From Candidatus Eiseniibacteriota bacterium (GTDB lineage Bacteria > Orphanbacterota > Orphanbacteria > Orphanbacterales > Orphanbacteraceae), in NCBI GenBank assembly GCA_024276995.1, contig JAJRWB010000054.1:48830-112829 (forward strand): a stretch of DNA of 64,000 nucleotides, written 5' to 3'. Both the position numbers and the translations under genes were made by a program. The notes below the pieces were generated by a model. The model made no database searches and was not told the origin of the DNA. It was given only the letters and a program-made list of their open reading frames with translations. This document shows positions 8,931 through 17,269 of the stretch, piece after piece. Position 1 is the first letter of the stretch. Every line of letters begins with the position of its first letter.

Positions 8931-9557
8931 ATGACCGGTGGTACGCCTCGGAGCCGCATCTATCGCCGCGTGAAGAGGGGGATCGATTTTCTCGTGGCGG
9001 CGGTGCTGCTTATCGTCTTCCTGCCGCTCCTCGTGGTGATCGCCGTCCTGATACGCATCGACTCGCCGGGGGAGGTGCTGTTCAGGCAGGCGAGGGTGGG
9101 AAAAGGAGGCAAAACGTTCAACTTTTACAAGTTTCGGTCGATGATCAGGGATGCGGAGAGACAAAAGGAGAAACTCCGGGATCTGAACGAGGCAGAGGAG
9201 CCTCTCTTCAAGATCAGGGCGGACCCGAGGATAACCCGATTCGGGAAAATCCTTAGGAGAACGAGTCTCGACGAGCTTCCGCAGCTGATCAACGTGCTGA
9301 AGGGAGAACTCTCCCTCGTCGGTCCGCGCCCACACCTCCCCGAGGAGGTGGCGATGTACTCGGAGGAACAGATGGAACGACTTTCGGTGACACCCGGAAT
9401 CACCTGCCAGTGGCAGGCGGACAACCGGCTCTCGACGAAGTTCGACGCCTGGATCGAGTCGGATCTCGAATATATCCGCAACAGGTCGTTCGGCGTTGAT
9501 ATGGGAATACTGCTCAAGACGGTGCACACGGTCTTTTCGCGGAGGAACGCATCTTGA
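8931..9557 (+). CDS. Short polyprenyl-phosphate sugar-1-phosphate transferase (priming enzyme)
   Basis: A 208-residue bacterial sugar transferase (PF02397 type). These enzymes load the first sugar phosphate onto undecaprenyl phosphate at the cytoplasmic face of the inner membrane. One N-terminal membrane segment (about 19-40, FLVAAVLLIVFLPLLVVIAV) is followed by the catalytic motifs FYKFRSM, a basic [11 protein letters not shown] and SLVGPRPHLP. It lacks the N-terminal multi-membrane and CoA-binding regions of WbaP-type enzymes, unlike the second priming enzyme at 25943. The ATG at 8931, behind GGAG, is preferred to an upstream in-frame start. First gene of the plus-strand locus; its stop overlaps the TTG start of the next gene. 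Confidence 0.9.
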   Translation: MTGGTPRSRIYRRVKRGIDFLVAAVLLIVFLPLLVVIAVLIRIDSPGEVLFRQARVGKGGKTFNFYKFRSMIRDAERQKEKLRDLNEAEEPLFKIRADPRITRFGKILRRTSLDELPQLINVLKGELSLVGPRPHLPEEVAMYSEEQMERLSVTPGITCQWQADNRLSTKFDAWIESDLEYIRNRSFGVDMGILLKTVHTVFSRRNAS

Positions 9558-10423
9558 AACGGATCGCGCCGGCCGTGATCTTCACGGCCCTGACGACACT
9601 CTTCTTTCTCGCCCCCGGTTGCGGCTCACGGCCCGGATTCGAGGAGGACTTCGCGCACATGGAGCAGCCCGACGCTCCGGAAGCGGGTCTCACCGACGAA
9701 CAGATCGAAGAGCTTCATGCCGAGCAACGCCGGGAACGGCTGCAAAAGCTGAAGGAACTTCGCAAGGAGGAATTCGACCTGTACGTCCGGTCCGACGAGC
9801 AGCTCGATCCCTTAGAGTCTCCCGAACCGTATACGCTCAGCGCCGGCGACAAGATCCGGGTTCGATTCACGCCCCAAAGCGAGATGACCGCGCTGTTCGT
9901 GGTGAGACCCGACGGGATGGTTTCCTTCGACCTGATCGGGGAGATACCGGTGGTCGGGCTGACCCCGCTCGAACTGGGCGAAACCCTCGAGGAGCTGTAC
10001 GCCGTTTATCTCCGCTCGCCGTCGATCAACGTATCGGTGGAGGAGTTCGCCTCCCAGAGGATCTACGTGCTCGGCGAGGTGGTAAGGCCGGGAATGTACC
10101 CGCTTATCAACACGACGACGCTCACCCAGGTGATCGGACAAGCGGGCGGGTGGAGGGGAACGGCCCGCATGGAGGATGTGATGATCATCCGCAAAGGTGA
10201 GGACCAGATGCCCTTCGCCTTCCGGGTGAACGTGAAGGATATGCTGAAGAACGACGAGATGCACTCCGACATCGCCATTAGGAATCTCGATATCGTCTAC
10301 GTGCCGAAGGGAAAACTCGCCTCGGCGGCGGACTTCACCGGTCGATTCTTCGATATCGTCCTTCCCCCCATCGACGCGGGATGGAAGCTATTCCTGATGA
10401 ACGATTATGCGCGAAGATTCTAG
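9554..10423 (+). CDS. Polysaccharide export outer-membrane lipoprotein, Wza-like
   Basis: A 289-residue exported lipoprotein. The N-terminal signal ends in the lipobox LAPGC, so the mature protein would begin with a lipidated cysteine. The central part (YTLSAGDKIRVRFTP to about residue 190) is a Poly_export domain, followed by an SLBB-like segment with IYVLGEVVRPGMYPL. Such proteins form the periplasmic/outer-membrane channel for capsule or exopolysaccharide. The start is a TTG overlapping the TGA of the priming transferase. The next gene, a Wzz-like co-polymerase, begins 12 nt after its stop, the usual pairing for Wza systems. Confidence 0.88.
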   Translation: MKRIAPAVIFTALTTLFFLAPGCGSRPGFEEDFAHMEQPDAPEAGLTDEQIEELHAEQRRERLQKLKELRKEEFDLYVRSDEQLDPLESPEPYTLSAGDKIRVRFTPQSEMTALFVVRPDGMVSFDLIGEIPVVGLTPLELGETLEELYAVYLRSPSINVSVEEFASQRIYVLGEVVRPGMYPLINTTTLTQVIGQAGGWRGTARMEDVMIIRKGEDQMPFAFRVNVKDMLKNDEMHSDIAIRNLDIVYVPKGKLASAADFTGRFFDIVLPPIDAGWKLFLMNDYARRF

Positions 10424-10435
10424 AGGTGGGAACGA

Positions 10436-11848
10436 ATGACTGAAAGCCAGACGACTGCCTACGCATCGAGGGAGACCGCCGGCGATCGCGAAGCGACCCA
10501 GCTGACGGGACGAGATGTTTTCAAGGTGCTCTTCCGGAGGAAATGGATCATCCTGATCCTCTTCGTCACGACCGCCGTGTTCGTCGTCTGGAAGGCGAGC
10601 CGGATTCCCACCGAGTACAGGGCCACCGCCGAGGTGCTGATCAACCGCGGCCAGCGGAAGAGCGCCCTCGATAGGAACGTCTCCCTTCTCACGTGGGACG
10701 AGACGGTGGCCACCGAGCTTCAGATCGCCGAGAGCCGCCCGGTGATCGACGCCGCCCAGAAGGCGCTCGACGAACAGGCCGGGCGCGACGGCACCGAACC
10801 GATCGTCATCGCGCCCGCCGGGGTGTATTCGAGGCTCCTTGGCGAGTCGAACGTCGTCGGCATCGAGTACCGGTCCCTGGTGGAATCGGAAGTGCAGCCC
10901 GTGGCGAACGCCCTTGCCGATGCGTACATCAAGTATCATAAGAAACTTTTCGCCCTGCCCGACGCCACGGAGTTCTTCGATACCCGCGTGGTGGAGGCCG
11001 AAAAACATCTGAAGGATCTCACCTACCAAAGACAGGCGGTCCAGGAGAAGGGCGAGATCATTCGGCTCACGACGCAGCAGGACAACCTGATCACCGAGAT
11101 TCGTGGGATCCGCGACCTTCTCCTCCGAGAGGAATCGGAATACGCCGCCCTCGAGATGGAAGTGATCGAGGCGAAGCGCCTCATTTCCGAGGAGGGTGTC
11201 GATATTCCCTTCGACGCGAGAACGAACATCGGCGGCGTAGGTCCGCTCCAGGTTCTTTACCAGGAAAAGAACAAGAAACTCGCCCTCGAACGGAAAAAGG
11301 CCGAGCTTCTCGCGCGGTACACGGAGCAGCACCCCGACGTGGTGGCGGTGGAAAACGAGATCCGGAGCATCGAGGACGACATCGCCCGCGAAACGGAGCA
11401 GATCGTTACGGTGAAGGAGACGTACCTCGCCGTGGAGCGCGCGAAGATCAACGACATGAGACAAAAGCTCGCGGATCTGATGAACCAACTCCACGCCATC
11501 CCCGAAGTGGAGCGGAATCTACAGGATCTCGACCGCTCGATCAAGCTGGCGAACGACGCGTACGCCGAGCTGCTCGAGAACCAGGTACGCATCCAGGTGG
11601 CGGAGGTGAGTTCCCGCGACTTCACCCTCTCCCTTCTGTCGAAGGCGGACGAACCGACGGCATCGAACCCGAGAGACCCGATCCGCCTCGCCCTCGTCCC
11701 GGCGTTCAGCCTGCTCGTCGGCATCAGCCTGGCGTTCTTCATCGAAACAATGGACCATTCGCTGAAGGGACGGGAAGACGCGGAGCACCACTTGGCGCTC
11801 AGCGTTCTCGCGTCCATTCCGAACCGGAAGAAACCGCTCACCAGCTGA
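10436..11848 (+). CDS. Polysaccharide chain-length/export protein of the Wzz-GNVR family
   Basis: A 470-residue inner-membrane polysaccharide co-polymerase. A first membrane segment lies at about 36-55 (WIILILFVTTAVFVVW), then a large periplasmic part with long predicted coiled coils (about 170-390, rich in Glu, Lys, Arg and Leu), and a second membrane segment near the C-terminus (about 422-440, LVPAFSLLVGISLAFFI). The short cytoplasmic tail carries no kinase domain; the following gene supplies a separate ATPase-like protein, as in split Wzc/CapAB arrangements. It would set chain length and couple polymerisation to export with the Wza-like lipoprotein upstream. Confidence 0.88.
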   Translation: MTESQTTAYASRETAGDREATQLTGRDVFKVLFRRKWIILILFVTTAVFVVWKASRIPTEYRATAEVLINRGQRKSALDRNVSLLTWDETVATELQIAESRPVIDAAQKALDEQAGRDGTEPIVIAPAGVYSRLLGESNVVGIEYRSLVESEVQPVANALADAYIKYHKKLFALPDATEFFDTRVVEAEKHLKDLTYQRQAVQEKGEIIRLTTQQDNLITEIRGIRDLLLREESEYAALEMEVIEAKRLISEEGVDIPFDARTNIGGVGPLQVLYQEKNKKLALERKKAELLARYTEQHPDVVAVENEIRSIEDDIARETEQIVTVKETYLAVERAKINDMRQKLADLMNQLHAIPEVERNLQDLDRSIKLANDAYAELLENQVRIQVAEVSSRDFTLSLLSKADEPTASNPRDPIRLALVPAFSLLVGISLAFFIETMDHSLKGREDAEHHLALSVLASIPNRKKPLTS

Positions 11849-11864
11849 GAGGGATCGTGAAGAG

Positions 11865-12602
11865 ATGAGCAAGATCTATGAAGCACTCAACCGCGCGAAG
11901 GAGGGCGGGGGCGATGACGGCCCCGGAGGGGGAGCGCCCGTCGGCGTCGATCCGACCTCGCTGAGCGATGAACTGCGCGAGGTGTGGTCGTACTACGAGG
12001 AGTTACACAGCAGCATCGACAAGTCGCTCGGCGCCGTGACGGGCTACTCGATCCTTTTCGCCGCCTCGGTGGCGGGAGAGGGAGCGACCACGGTTGCGGT
12101 GGAATACGCGAGCACCCTCGGCCGCACCATCCCCCGCGGCTGCCTCCTGGTGGACGCCGACCTGCGGTCTCCGTCGCTCCACTCGATCTTCGACATTCCG
12201 AACGAGAACGGCCTTTCCGACATTCTCGCGGGGCGGTGCGATCTGAAGAGCGCTGTCGTCGACGTGGCGGAAGGTACACTATCGATCCTTGTCGCCGGCA
12301 CGCTCAACTCGTCCCCCAGCACGCTGATCAATACGGCGACGGTCTCCCGATTCCTCTCGGAGTCGAAGGAGATGTTCGGCGCCGTGCTCGTCGACGGACC
12401 GCCGGTGATCTCCTGCGCCGAGGCGACCCACATCGCCGCCGCGGCGGACGGTGTCGTGCTCGTGGTGGAATCGGATCGTACGAAGCGCGAGATCGTCATC
12501 CGCGCCCGTGACGCGCTGATCAAGGGAAAAGCGAACATTCTCGGAATCGTTCTGAACAGGAGGCGGTACGTCATCCCCGAGTTCCTCTATCGACAGCTTT
12601 GA
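11865..12602 (+). CDS. BY-kinase-like (CpsD/CapB) ATPase with a degenerate Walker A
   Basis: A 245-residue cytoplasmic protein of the bacterial tyrosine-kinase/ParA-like fold that normally partners a Wzz protein. The Walker A' motif (LLVDADLRSPSL, about 95-106) and Walker B (VLVDGPP, about 173) are intact. The Walker A region at about 69-77 reads VAGEGATTV, where the family has GEGKS/TT, so the invariant lysine is replaced by alanine. The C-terminus (RRYVIPEFLYRQL) has two tyrosines but no tyrosine cluster. It may therefore bind nucleotide poorly or act as a non-kinase regulatory partner. It starts with MSKIYEALNRAKE, typical of this family in exopolysaccharide loci, 16 nt after the Wzz gene. 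Confidence 0.85.
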   Translation: MSKIYEALNRAKEGGGDDGPGGGAPVGVDPTSLSDELREVWSYYEELHSSIDKSLGAVTGYSILFAASVAGEGATTVAVEYASTLGRTIPRGCLLVDADLRSPSLHSIFDIPNENGLSDILAGRCDLKSAVVDVAEGTLSILVAGTLNSSPSTLINTATVSRFLSESKEMFGAVLVDGPPVISCAEATHIAAAADGVVLVVESDRTKREIVIRARDALIKGKANILGIVLNRRRYVIPEFLYRQL

Positions 12603-12617
12603 CCGGAGTTCACTCCC

Positions 12618-13898
12618 ATGGATGACCGGAGTGGTCCTCTCGATATCGCCCTTTCCCCGGACGACGAAACGGCGCGGTGCTACAGGACGATTCTCCGGAG
12701 AATCGTCGATCGGTTCGAGGAGGAGAAGCGCGGTGCAAGCGGGGGCGCCGCTCTCGTATTGAGCGGGAGTCTCGCCCTCGGCGAGGGGGCTTCCTTTCGT
12801 GACGAGGAAGGGGTGGTTCAGCCGGCGAGCGACGTCGACCTGTACATCGTCGTTCCCGAGAAGGAACTTCCCCGGTGGAAAGCGCGTCTGGGCGATATTC
12901 GCGGGAAGATGATCGACGAATCGGGTGTCCGCCGGCTCGTCATCGACCTGGGCGTCACGTCGCCCGAGCGGCTGGAAAGGCTCACGCCGGGTATCGCGAA
13001 CTGCGTCCTTTCCATCGGGGGGAAGGTGATCGCGGGCGACGATCGCCTCTTCGCCCGACGCCGCGTGATCCGGTGCGATGCGATCGAACCGTGGGACGGT
13101 CTGCTCCTCCTGTTCAACAGGACGGTCGAGGAGCTCTCGGAAATGAACCTCGCCCCCGATGAGGGAAGGGAGACGAGGGAATGCTGGTACCGCCACGGCA
13201 AGACGATCCGAGATCTCGGCGCGAGCGCCCTCGCCGCGGCGGGTCGATTCACGCTGCAACCGGGCGAGAGAGAGGAGCGGCTCGGCCGCTTGATCGAGAA
13301 AACGTCGCTCGGACGGAAGATCCCCCGGTTTCTCGAGGAATACCGATTCTGGTGCGATCGCAAGGAACGGGGCGCGATCGACGAGAGCGCCGGGTGGCCG
13401 ATCGGAATGGAGGACGATACCCCCGCCCGGGCGAGGCGGAGGAAGTCGCGGTACGTGGAGGCGTTCTGGCTGTGGGAGACGGAAACGATCTTTCCCGGAC
13501 GAAGGACGCGGCAACACGGAGCGCCTTTTCGCGGACCGGAGCGGTTTCGGAGGCGCGCGGCGGAGTGGGTCCGCTTCACGGCGCGGCGAAGAGGCGGTGG
13601 GTGGGCCGCCCTCGCATCCCGGGCGGCAACGGGTTTTCCGGTCACTCCCGCGACGGCGAACTACATCGCCGCCGTGTGGCTCCTTCTCTCGTGGGCGCCT
13701 CTCGACGGGGGGGAGCCTTCGCAGCGGGAAGAGACCCTTCTCCGGCGCGCCTGGAGCCTGGCGCCGCGGCGTGGGCGAGCGGGGAAGGACGCCGGCTATT
13801 TCGAGAAATGGTGCTCTCTCCGGCGGACGGTGTGCGAGTTCTGGAATGCGGAGATCATCGGCGGCGGCCGCGCCGCCACCGAGCTGAGGAAGACGTGA
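12618..13898 (+). CDS. Nucleotidyltransferase-fold protein of unknown role
   Basis: A 426-residue soluble protein. Residues about 48-80 contain LSGSLALGEG followed by SDVDLYIVV, the glycine-serine and DxD signature of the DNA-polymerase-beta nucleotidyltransferase superfamily (MNT-like). The remaining 300 or so residues are basic, partly helical and unfamiliar. I do not recognise a named family. Its GTGA overlap with the next gene, an alkaline-phosphatase-superfamily protein, implies the two are made together and may act on the same substrate. A nucleotidyl or phospho-group transfer onto a glycan, lipid or protein of the polysaccharide pathway is possible but is inference only. Confidence 0.7.
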   Translation: MDDRSGPLDIALSPDDETARCYRTILRRIVDRFEEEKRGASGGAALVLSGSLALGEGASFRDEEGVVQPASDVDLYIVVPEKELPRWKARLGDIRGKMIDESGVRRLVIDLGVTSPERLERLTPGIANCVLSIGGKVIAGDDRLFARRRVIRCDAIEPWDGLLLLFNRTVEELSEMNLAPDEGRETRECWYRHGKTIRDLGASALAAAGRFTLQPGEREERLGRLIEKTSLGRKIPRFLEEYRFWCDRKERGAIDESAGWPIGMEDDTPARARRRKSRYVEAFWLWETETIFPGRRTRQHGAPFRGPERFRRRAAEWVRFTARRRGGGWAALASRAATGFPVTPATANYIAAVWLLLSWAPLDGGEPSQREETLLRRAWSLAPRRGRAGKDAGYFEKWCSLRRTVCEFWNAEIIGGGRAATELRKT

Positions 13899-15064
13899 AA
13901 CGGGTCACCCTGGTTTTCTTGATCGATGCGTTCGGGTACGATCTTCTCGCCCGGTACGATTTCCTGCCCGAACTCTCCGTGCGACGCGCGCTGCGCACCG
14001 TCGCCGGTTTCAGCAGCGCCGCCATTCCGACGCTTCTCACCGGCCGGTGGCCCGACGAGCATGGGCGGTGGTTCCTCTACAGCCACGACCCGGTGAATAC
14101 TCCTTTCGGCTTCGCCCGCTTTCTCGCCCCGCTGAGCCGTCTCCCCTTTCTCGGCCGGCGGCTTCGCCCTCTTTACGGCGAGCTTTTCTCCCATTTCTCG
14201 GGTATCGGCGAGTACTACCATCTTTACAATATCCCTCTCCGCCTCCTCGGCCGATTCGATCTTCCCGGGCGCCGTTCGATCTACGAGCCGGGCGCCGTCG
14301 ACGGCGTACCGAACGTATTCGATCGCCTCGTGAAAGCGAACATCCCTTACGAATCGTGGGACTGGAAGACGCCGGAGGAGGAAAACTTCCGCTCATTCGC
14401 CCGCGCGACTGAGGCGGGCGAAAAACCGTTTCTATTTCTTTACGCGCCGCGGCTCGACGGGGTGATGCACGCCTCGGGGGTCGACTCGGGCGAGACGGCC
14501 TCGTGTATCGAGGATCTCGATGGCAAGATCCGCGATCTCATCGCCCGCGCTCGAAAGGCGTACGACGACGTGTCGGTGTACGTCTGCTCCGACCACGGCA
14601 TGGTGAATGTGGAGCAGGTGATCGACGTGATGGCCCACGTTCGGGAACTCCCTTTCCGCGAGGGGATCGACTATCTCCCTTTCTACGATTCCACTTTCGC
14701 GCGTTTCTGGTTTTTCGCCCCCGGCGTGGAAAAGGCGATCCGCGACGCTCTTTCCACCGTGGAAGGGGGGAGGTTTCTTTCGCCCACCGAGCTCGCTTCG
14801 CAACATGTCGACTTTCCCGGCGGGGAGTACGGCGATGCCGTCTTCCTCGCCTCGGCCGGAACGGTGATCGCACCCTCGTTCATGGGCGACGCGCCGCCGG
14901 CGGCGATGCACGGCTACCACCCGGACGACGCCGGTTCGAGCGGCATGCTGCTTTCCAATCGACCGGTCGGTTCCGACATAAACCATATTCGCCGGATGGC
15001 GTCTCTCCTCGAAGAGGCCGCACTCCGCGCGGCGGGGAGAGAAACCGTTGAGGCGAATCGTTGA
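13895..15064 (+). CDS. Alkaline-phosphatase-superfamily phosphodiesterase-like protein
   Basis: A 389-residue protein with the type I phosphodiesterase/nucleotide pyrophosphatase core. It has an N-terminal metal-binding aspartate in FLIDAFGYDLL, a nucleophile region AAIPTLLTGRWPDEHG, a second metal site RLDGVMHASG, and CSDHGM. No signal peptide or membrane segment is evident, so it appears cytoplasmic. The GTG at 13895 overlaps the preceding stop as GTGA; upstream codons in this frame belong to a shadow of the previous gene. It could hydrolyse a phosphodiester or sugar-nucleotide bond, or transfer a phospho-group, in glycan assembly. The substrate is unknown. Confidence 0.82.
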   Translation: MKRVTLVFLIDAFGYDLLARYDFLPELSVRRALRTVAGFSSAAIPTLLTGRWPDEHGRWFLYSHDPVNTPFGFARFLAPLSRLPFLGRRLRPLYGELFSHFSGIGEYYHLYNIPLRLLGRFDLPGRRSIYEPGAVDGVPNVFDRLVKANIPYESWDWKTPEEENFRSFARATEAGEKPFLFLYAPRLDGVMHASGVDSGETASCIEDLDGKIRDLIARARKAYDDVSVYVCSDHGMVNVEQVIDVMAHVRELPFREGIDYLPFYDSTFARFWFFAPGVEKAIRDALSTVEGGRFLSPTELASQHVDFPGGEYGDAVFLASAGTVIAPSFMGDAPPAAMHGYHPDDAGSSGMLLSNRPVGSDINHIRRMASLLEEAALRAAGRETVEANR

Positions 15065-16560
15065 GCACCATCGGGAAGGTCTCCGCGGCGGCCCCCTGGA
15101 GTCTCGCCGCGAAAGGGACGAGGTTCTTCTTCTCTCTCGTAACCTCCATGATCGTGGTGCGCCTCCTCTCGGCGCACGACTACGGCATCCTGGCGATTGT
15201 GCGCACGTCGATCGCCTTCGTCGCGGCACTCGCCGGCTTCGGCATGGGAAACGCGCTCATTCGATACCTCCCGGAAAGGGAGACCCTCGGCGCCGGTTCG
15301 AAAAGCCTCTTCCGGTTCTGCGCGTCGGTGCAAGGGGCGGGGTGGGCGATCTTCCTGATCGTAGTATTTCTCTGCCGCCGGCCGATCGACGAGCTGTACG
15401 GAAGCGCCGTGGGAACGCCCCTCGTGGCGGGCGCCGCTTTCCTTTCGGGAAACATGGTCTTCACCCTTTTGCAATGCGCTTACACCGCCACGTTCCGCAC
15501 GAAGACCCTTGCCTTTCTCCAGACCGGACTGAGCATCGCGATTCTCGCCGCATCGTGGGGGGCCCTGCGGGCGGGTTGGGGCGTGATCGGCGTCCTCGGC
15601 GCGGCCTCGCTGCCCTACCTCGCGGTCGCCGTGTTCGCCGCGCCGCGCCTTTTTCGATCCTTGAAGGGGGGAAGGGATCGCCTCGACCGGTCGAGGCTCT
15701 TCCGCTACGCCCTTCCCCTGGCCGCCGTAGAGATCCTCAACCTGATCACGTGGCGCCAGTCGGAAACGCTTCTTCTCGGCCACTTCGCGACGCCGGAGGC
15801 GGCGGGCACGTTCGACATCGCCTACCGGCTCCCGCAGCTCCTGGTGGAGTTCGTGCCCGAAACGATCTGGCCCCTCGTTCTCGCCGCGTTCGCCGAGATC
15901 TACACACGGAAGAAGGAGCGCCTCGGCGAGTTGATCGGTCACTACTTCCGCATCCTCTTTCTCCTCGTCACGCCGATCACCGTGTTCGGCGCCCTCTTCG
16001 GAGACGTGCTGATCGAAGCGCTTTACGGCGCCGAGCGGGCGACGGCGGGAATGTATTCGCGCTTCTTCTTCGTGATCTTTCATATCTCGTTTTTCGGAAC
16101 GCCCTTTTCCATGGCGATCTACCTGCTCGAAAAGACGTGGGTCAATCTTCTGCTCTCCCTCGTGTTCGCCGCGGTGAACATCGGCCTCGACCTGCTGCTC
16201 ATCCCGCGCTACGGCCTGGCGGGCGCCGTGCCTCCCGTGGCGATCGCCGTCGCCCTGTCGCCCCTTCTGCGCGCCGCCGCGTTGCGACGGATTCACGGCG
16301 CGATCTCCGTGCCGTGGCACTTCCTGGGGAAGTGCTATCTCGCGTCGGCGCCGCTGGTGCTTCTTCTGCCGCTGCGCACCATCGCTCCGCCGGCGGTCGC
16401 CCTCGTCGTGCTGGCGATCTCCTCGGCGCTCCTCCTCGTCGCGGCCTTCAGGCTCGTCCGTCCCATCGGCCCGGACGAGAGGATTCTGATCGAAAACTCC
16501 GGCCTTCCCGGAAAGGAGAAGTGGATTCAATGGTTCGGATCGAAATCGTCAAGAAACTGA
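15061..16560 (+). CDS. Lipid-linked oligosaccharide flippase, Wzx-like
   Basis: A 499-residue polytopic membrane protein with about 12-14 hydrophobic segments, of the MOP/MATE-like polysaccharide-transporter family. The N-terminus (SLAAKGTRFFFSLVTSMIV, then LLSAHDYGILAIV) matches the usual Wzx first helices. It would move undecaprenyl-diphosphate-linked repeat units from the cytoplasmic to the periplasmic face. The start is TTG, overlapping the previous stop as TTGA. Together with the priming enzymes and the O-antigen-ligase-like protein at 19666, it makes this a Wzx/Wzy-dependent locus. Confidence 0.9.
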   Translation: MSTIGKVSAAAPWSLAAKGTRFFFSLVTSMIVVRLLSAHDYGILAIVRTSIAFVAALAGFGMGNALIRYLPERETLGAGSKSLFRFCASVQGAGWAIFLIVVFLCRRPIDELYGSAVGTPLVAGAAFLSGNMVFTLLQCAYTATFRTKTLAFLQTGLSIAILAASWGALRAGWGVIGVLGAASLPYLAVAVFAAPRLFRSLKGGRDRLDRSRLFRYALPLAAVEILNLITWRQSETLLLGHFATPEAAGTFDIAYRLPQLLVEFVPETIWPLVLAAFAEIYTRKKERLGELIGHYFRILFLLVTPITVFGALFGDVLIEALYGAERATAGMYSRFFFVIFHISFFGTPFSMAIYLLEKTWVNLLLSLVFAAVNIGLDLLLIPRYGLAGAVPPVAIAVALSPLLRAAALRRIHGAISVPWHFLGKCYLASAPLVLLLPLRTIAPPAVALVVLAISSALLLVAAFRLVRPIGPDERILIENSGLPGKEKWIQWFGSKSSRN

Positions 16561-16581
16561 CGGTCATACAGGAGATCATCC

Positions 16582-17256
16582 ATGTATAGAAACAAGACCG
16601 TTTCCGCGGTGATCCCCTGCTACAACGAGGAAGACGGGATCCGGTACGTCATCGAGAAGATGCCCTCTTTCGTCGATGAAATCGTCGTGGTGGACAACAA
16701 CTCCACCGACCGGACGGGGGAGGTGGCGTCCTCCCTCGGCGCCCGGGTGGTGCTCGAGAAGAGGAAGGGTTACGGCCGGGCCTACAAGACCGGCATCCCC
16801 GCCGCCTCGTCCGAACTGGTGGTCACCCTCGACGGTGACGGGAGCTACCCCCTCGAGGAGATCCGGCCTCTCCTCGACCACCTCATCGACAACGATCTCG
16901 ACTTCGTCTCGGGGAGTCGTTTCCCGCTCAAGAACAAAGGTTCGATGCGCTTCATGAACCAGGTGGGAAACATGGCGCTCACCGTGGCGATGTTCATTTT
17001 CTATTTCAAGGGTATCCGCGACTCCCAGTCGGGTATGTGGGCGTTCAAGTCGTCGGTCTATCCGAAATTCAAGATGACCTCCGACGGGATGCCCTTATCG
17101 GAGGAGCTGAAGATCGAGGCGATCCTCGCGCCGGGCGTGAAGTTCGACGAGTACCACATCGACTACCACGAGCGGATCGGCGAGGTGAAACTGAACATGT
17201 GGGAGGACGGTCTCAGGAACCTCCTCTTCTTCGCGAAGAAGCGGTTCTTCCGCTAG
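16582..17256 (+). CDS. Family 2 glycosyltransferase, DPM1-like
   Basis: A 224-residue cytoplasmic GT-A enzyme. It opens with VSAVIPCYNEEDGIRYVI, has VVVDNNSTDRT (nucleotide-sugar site) and the DGDGS metal-binding motif, and later RDSQSGMWAF, all typical of dolichol-phosphate-mannose-synthase-like GT2 proteins. These often charge undecaprenyl phosphate with a single sugar, which membrane GT-C enzymes then use outside the cytoplasm. A GT-C-like protein follows 13 nt downstream, which would fit that partnership. A GGAG ribosome-binding site precedes the ATG. Confidence 0.88.
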   Translation: MYRNKTVSAVIPCYNEEDGIRYVIEKMPSFVDEIVVVDNNSTDRTGEVASSLGARVVLEKRKGYGRAYKTGIPAASSELVVTLDGDGSYPLEEIRPLLDHLIDNDLDFVSGSRFPLKNKGSMRFMNQVGNMALTVAMFIFYFKGIRDSQSGMWAFKSSVYPKFKMTSDGMPLSEELKIEAILAPGVKFDEYHIDYHERIGEVKLNMWEDGLRNLLFFAKKRFFR

Positions 17257-17269
17257 GGAAAGAGGGCCG

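Noticed and set aside
8453..9527. Minus-strand open frames across the polysaccharide leader and first gene
   Set aside because: They overlap both promoters and the sugar transferase, lack ribosome-binding sites and show no recognisable domains.
13181..13894. A longer N-terminus for the phosphodiesterase-like protein at 13895
   Set aside because: The upstream codons are Arg-rich, overlap the nucleotidyltransferase gene in another frame, and the GTGA junction marks the natural start.
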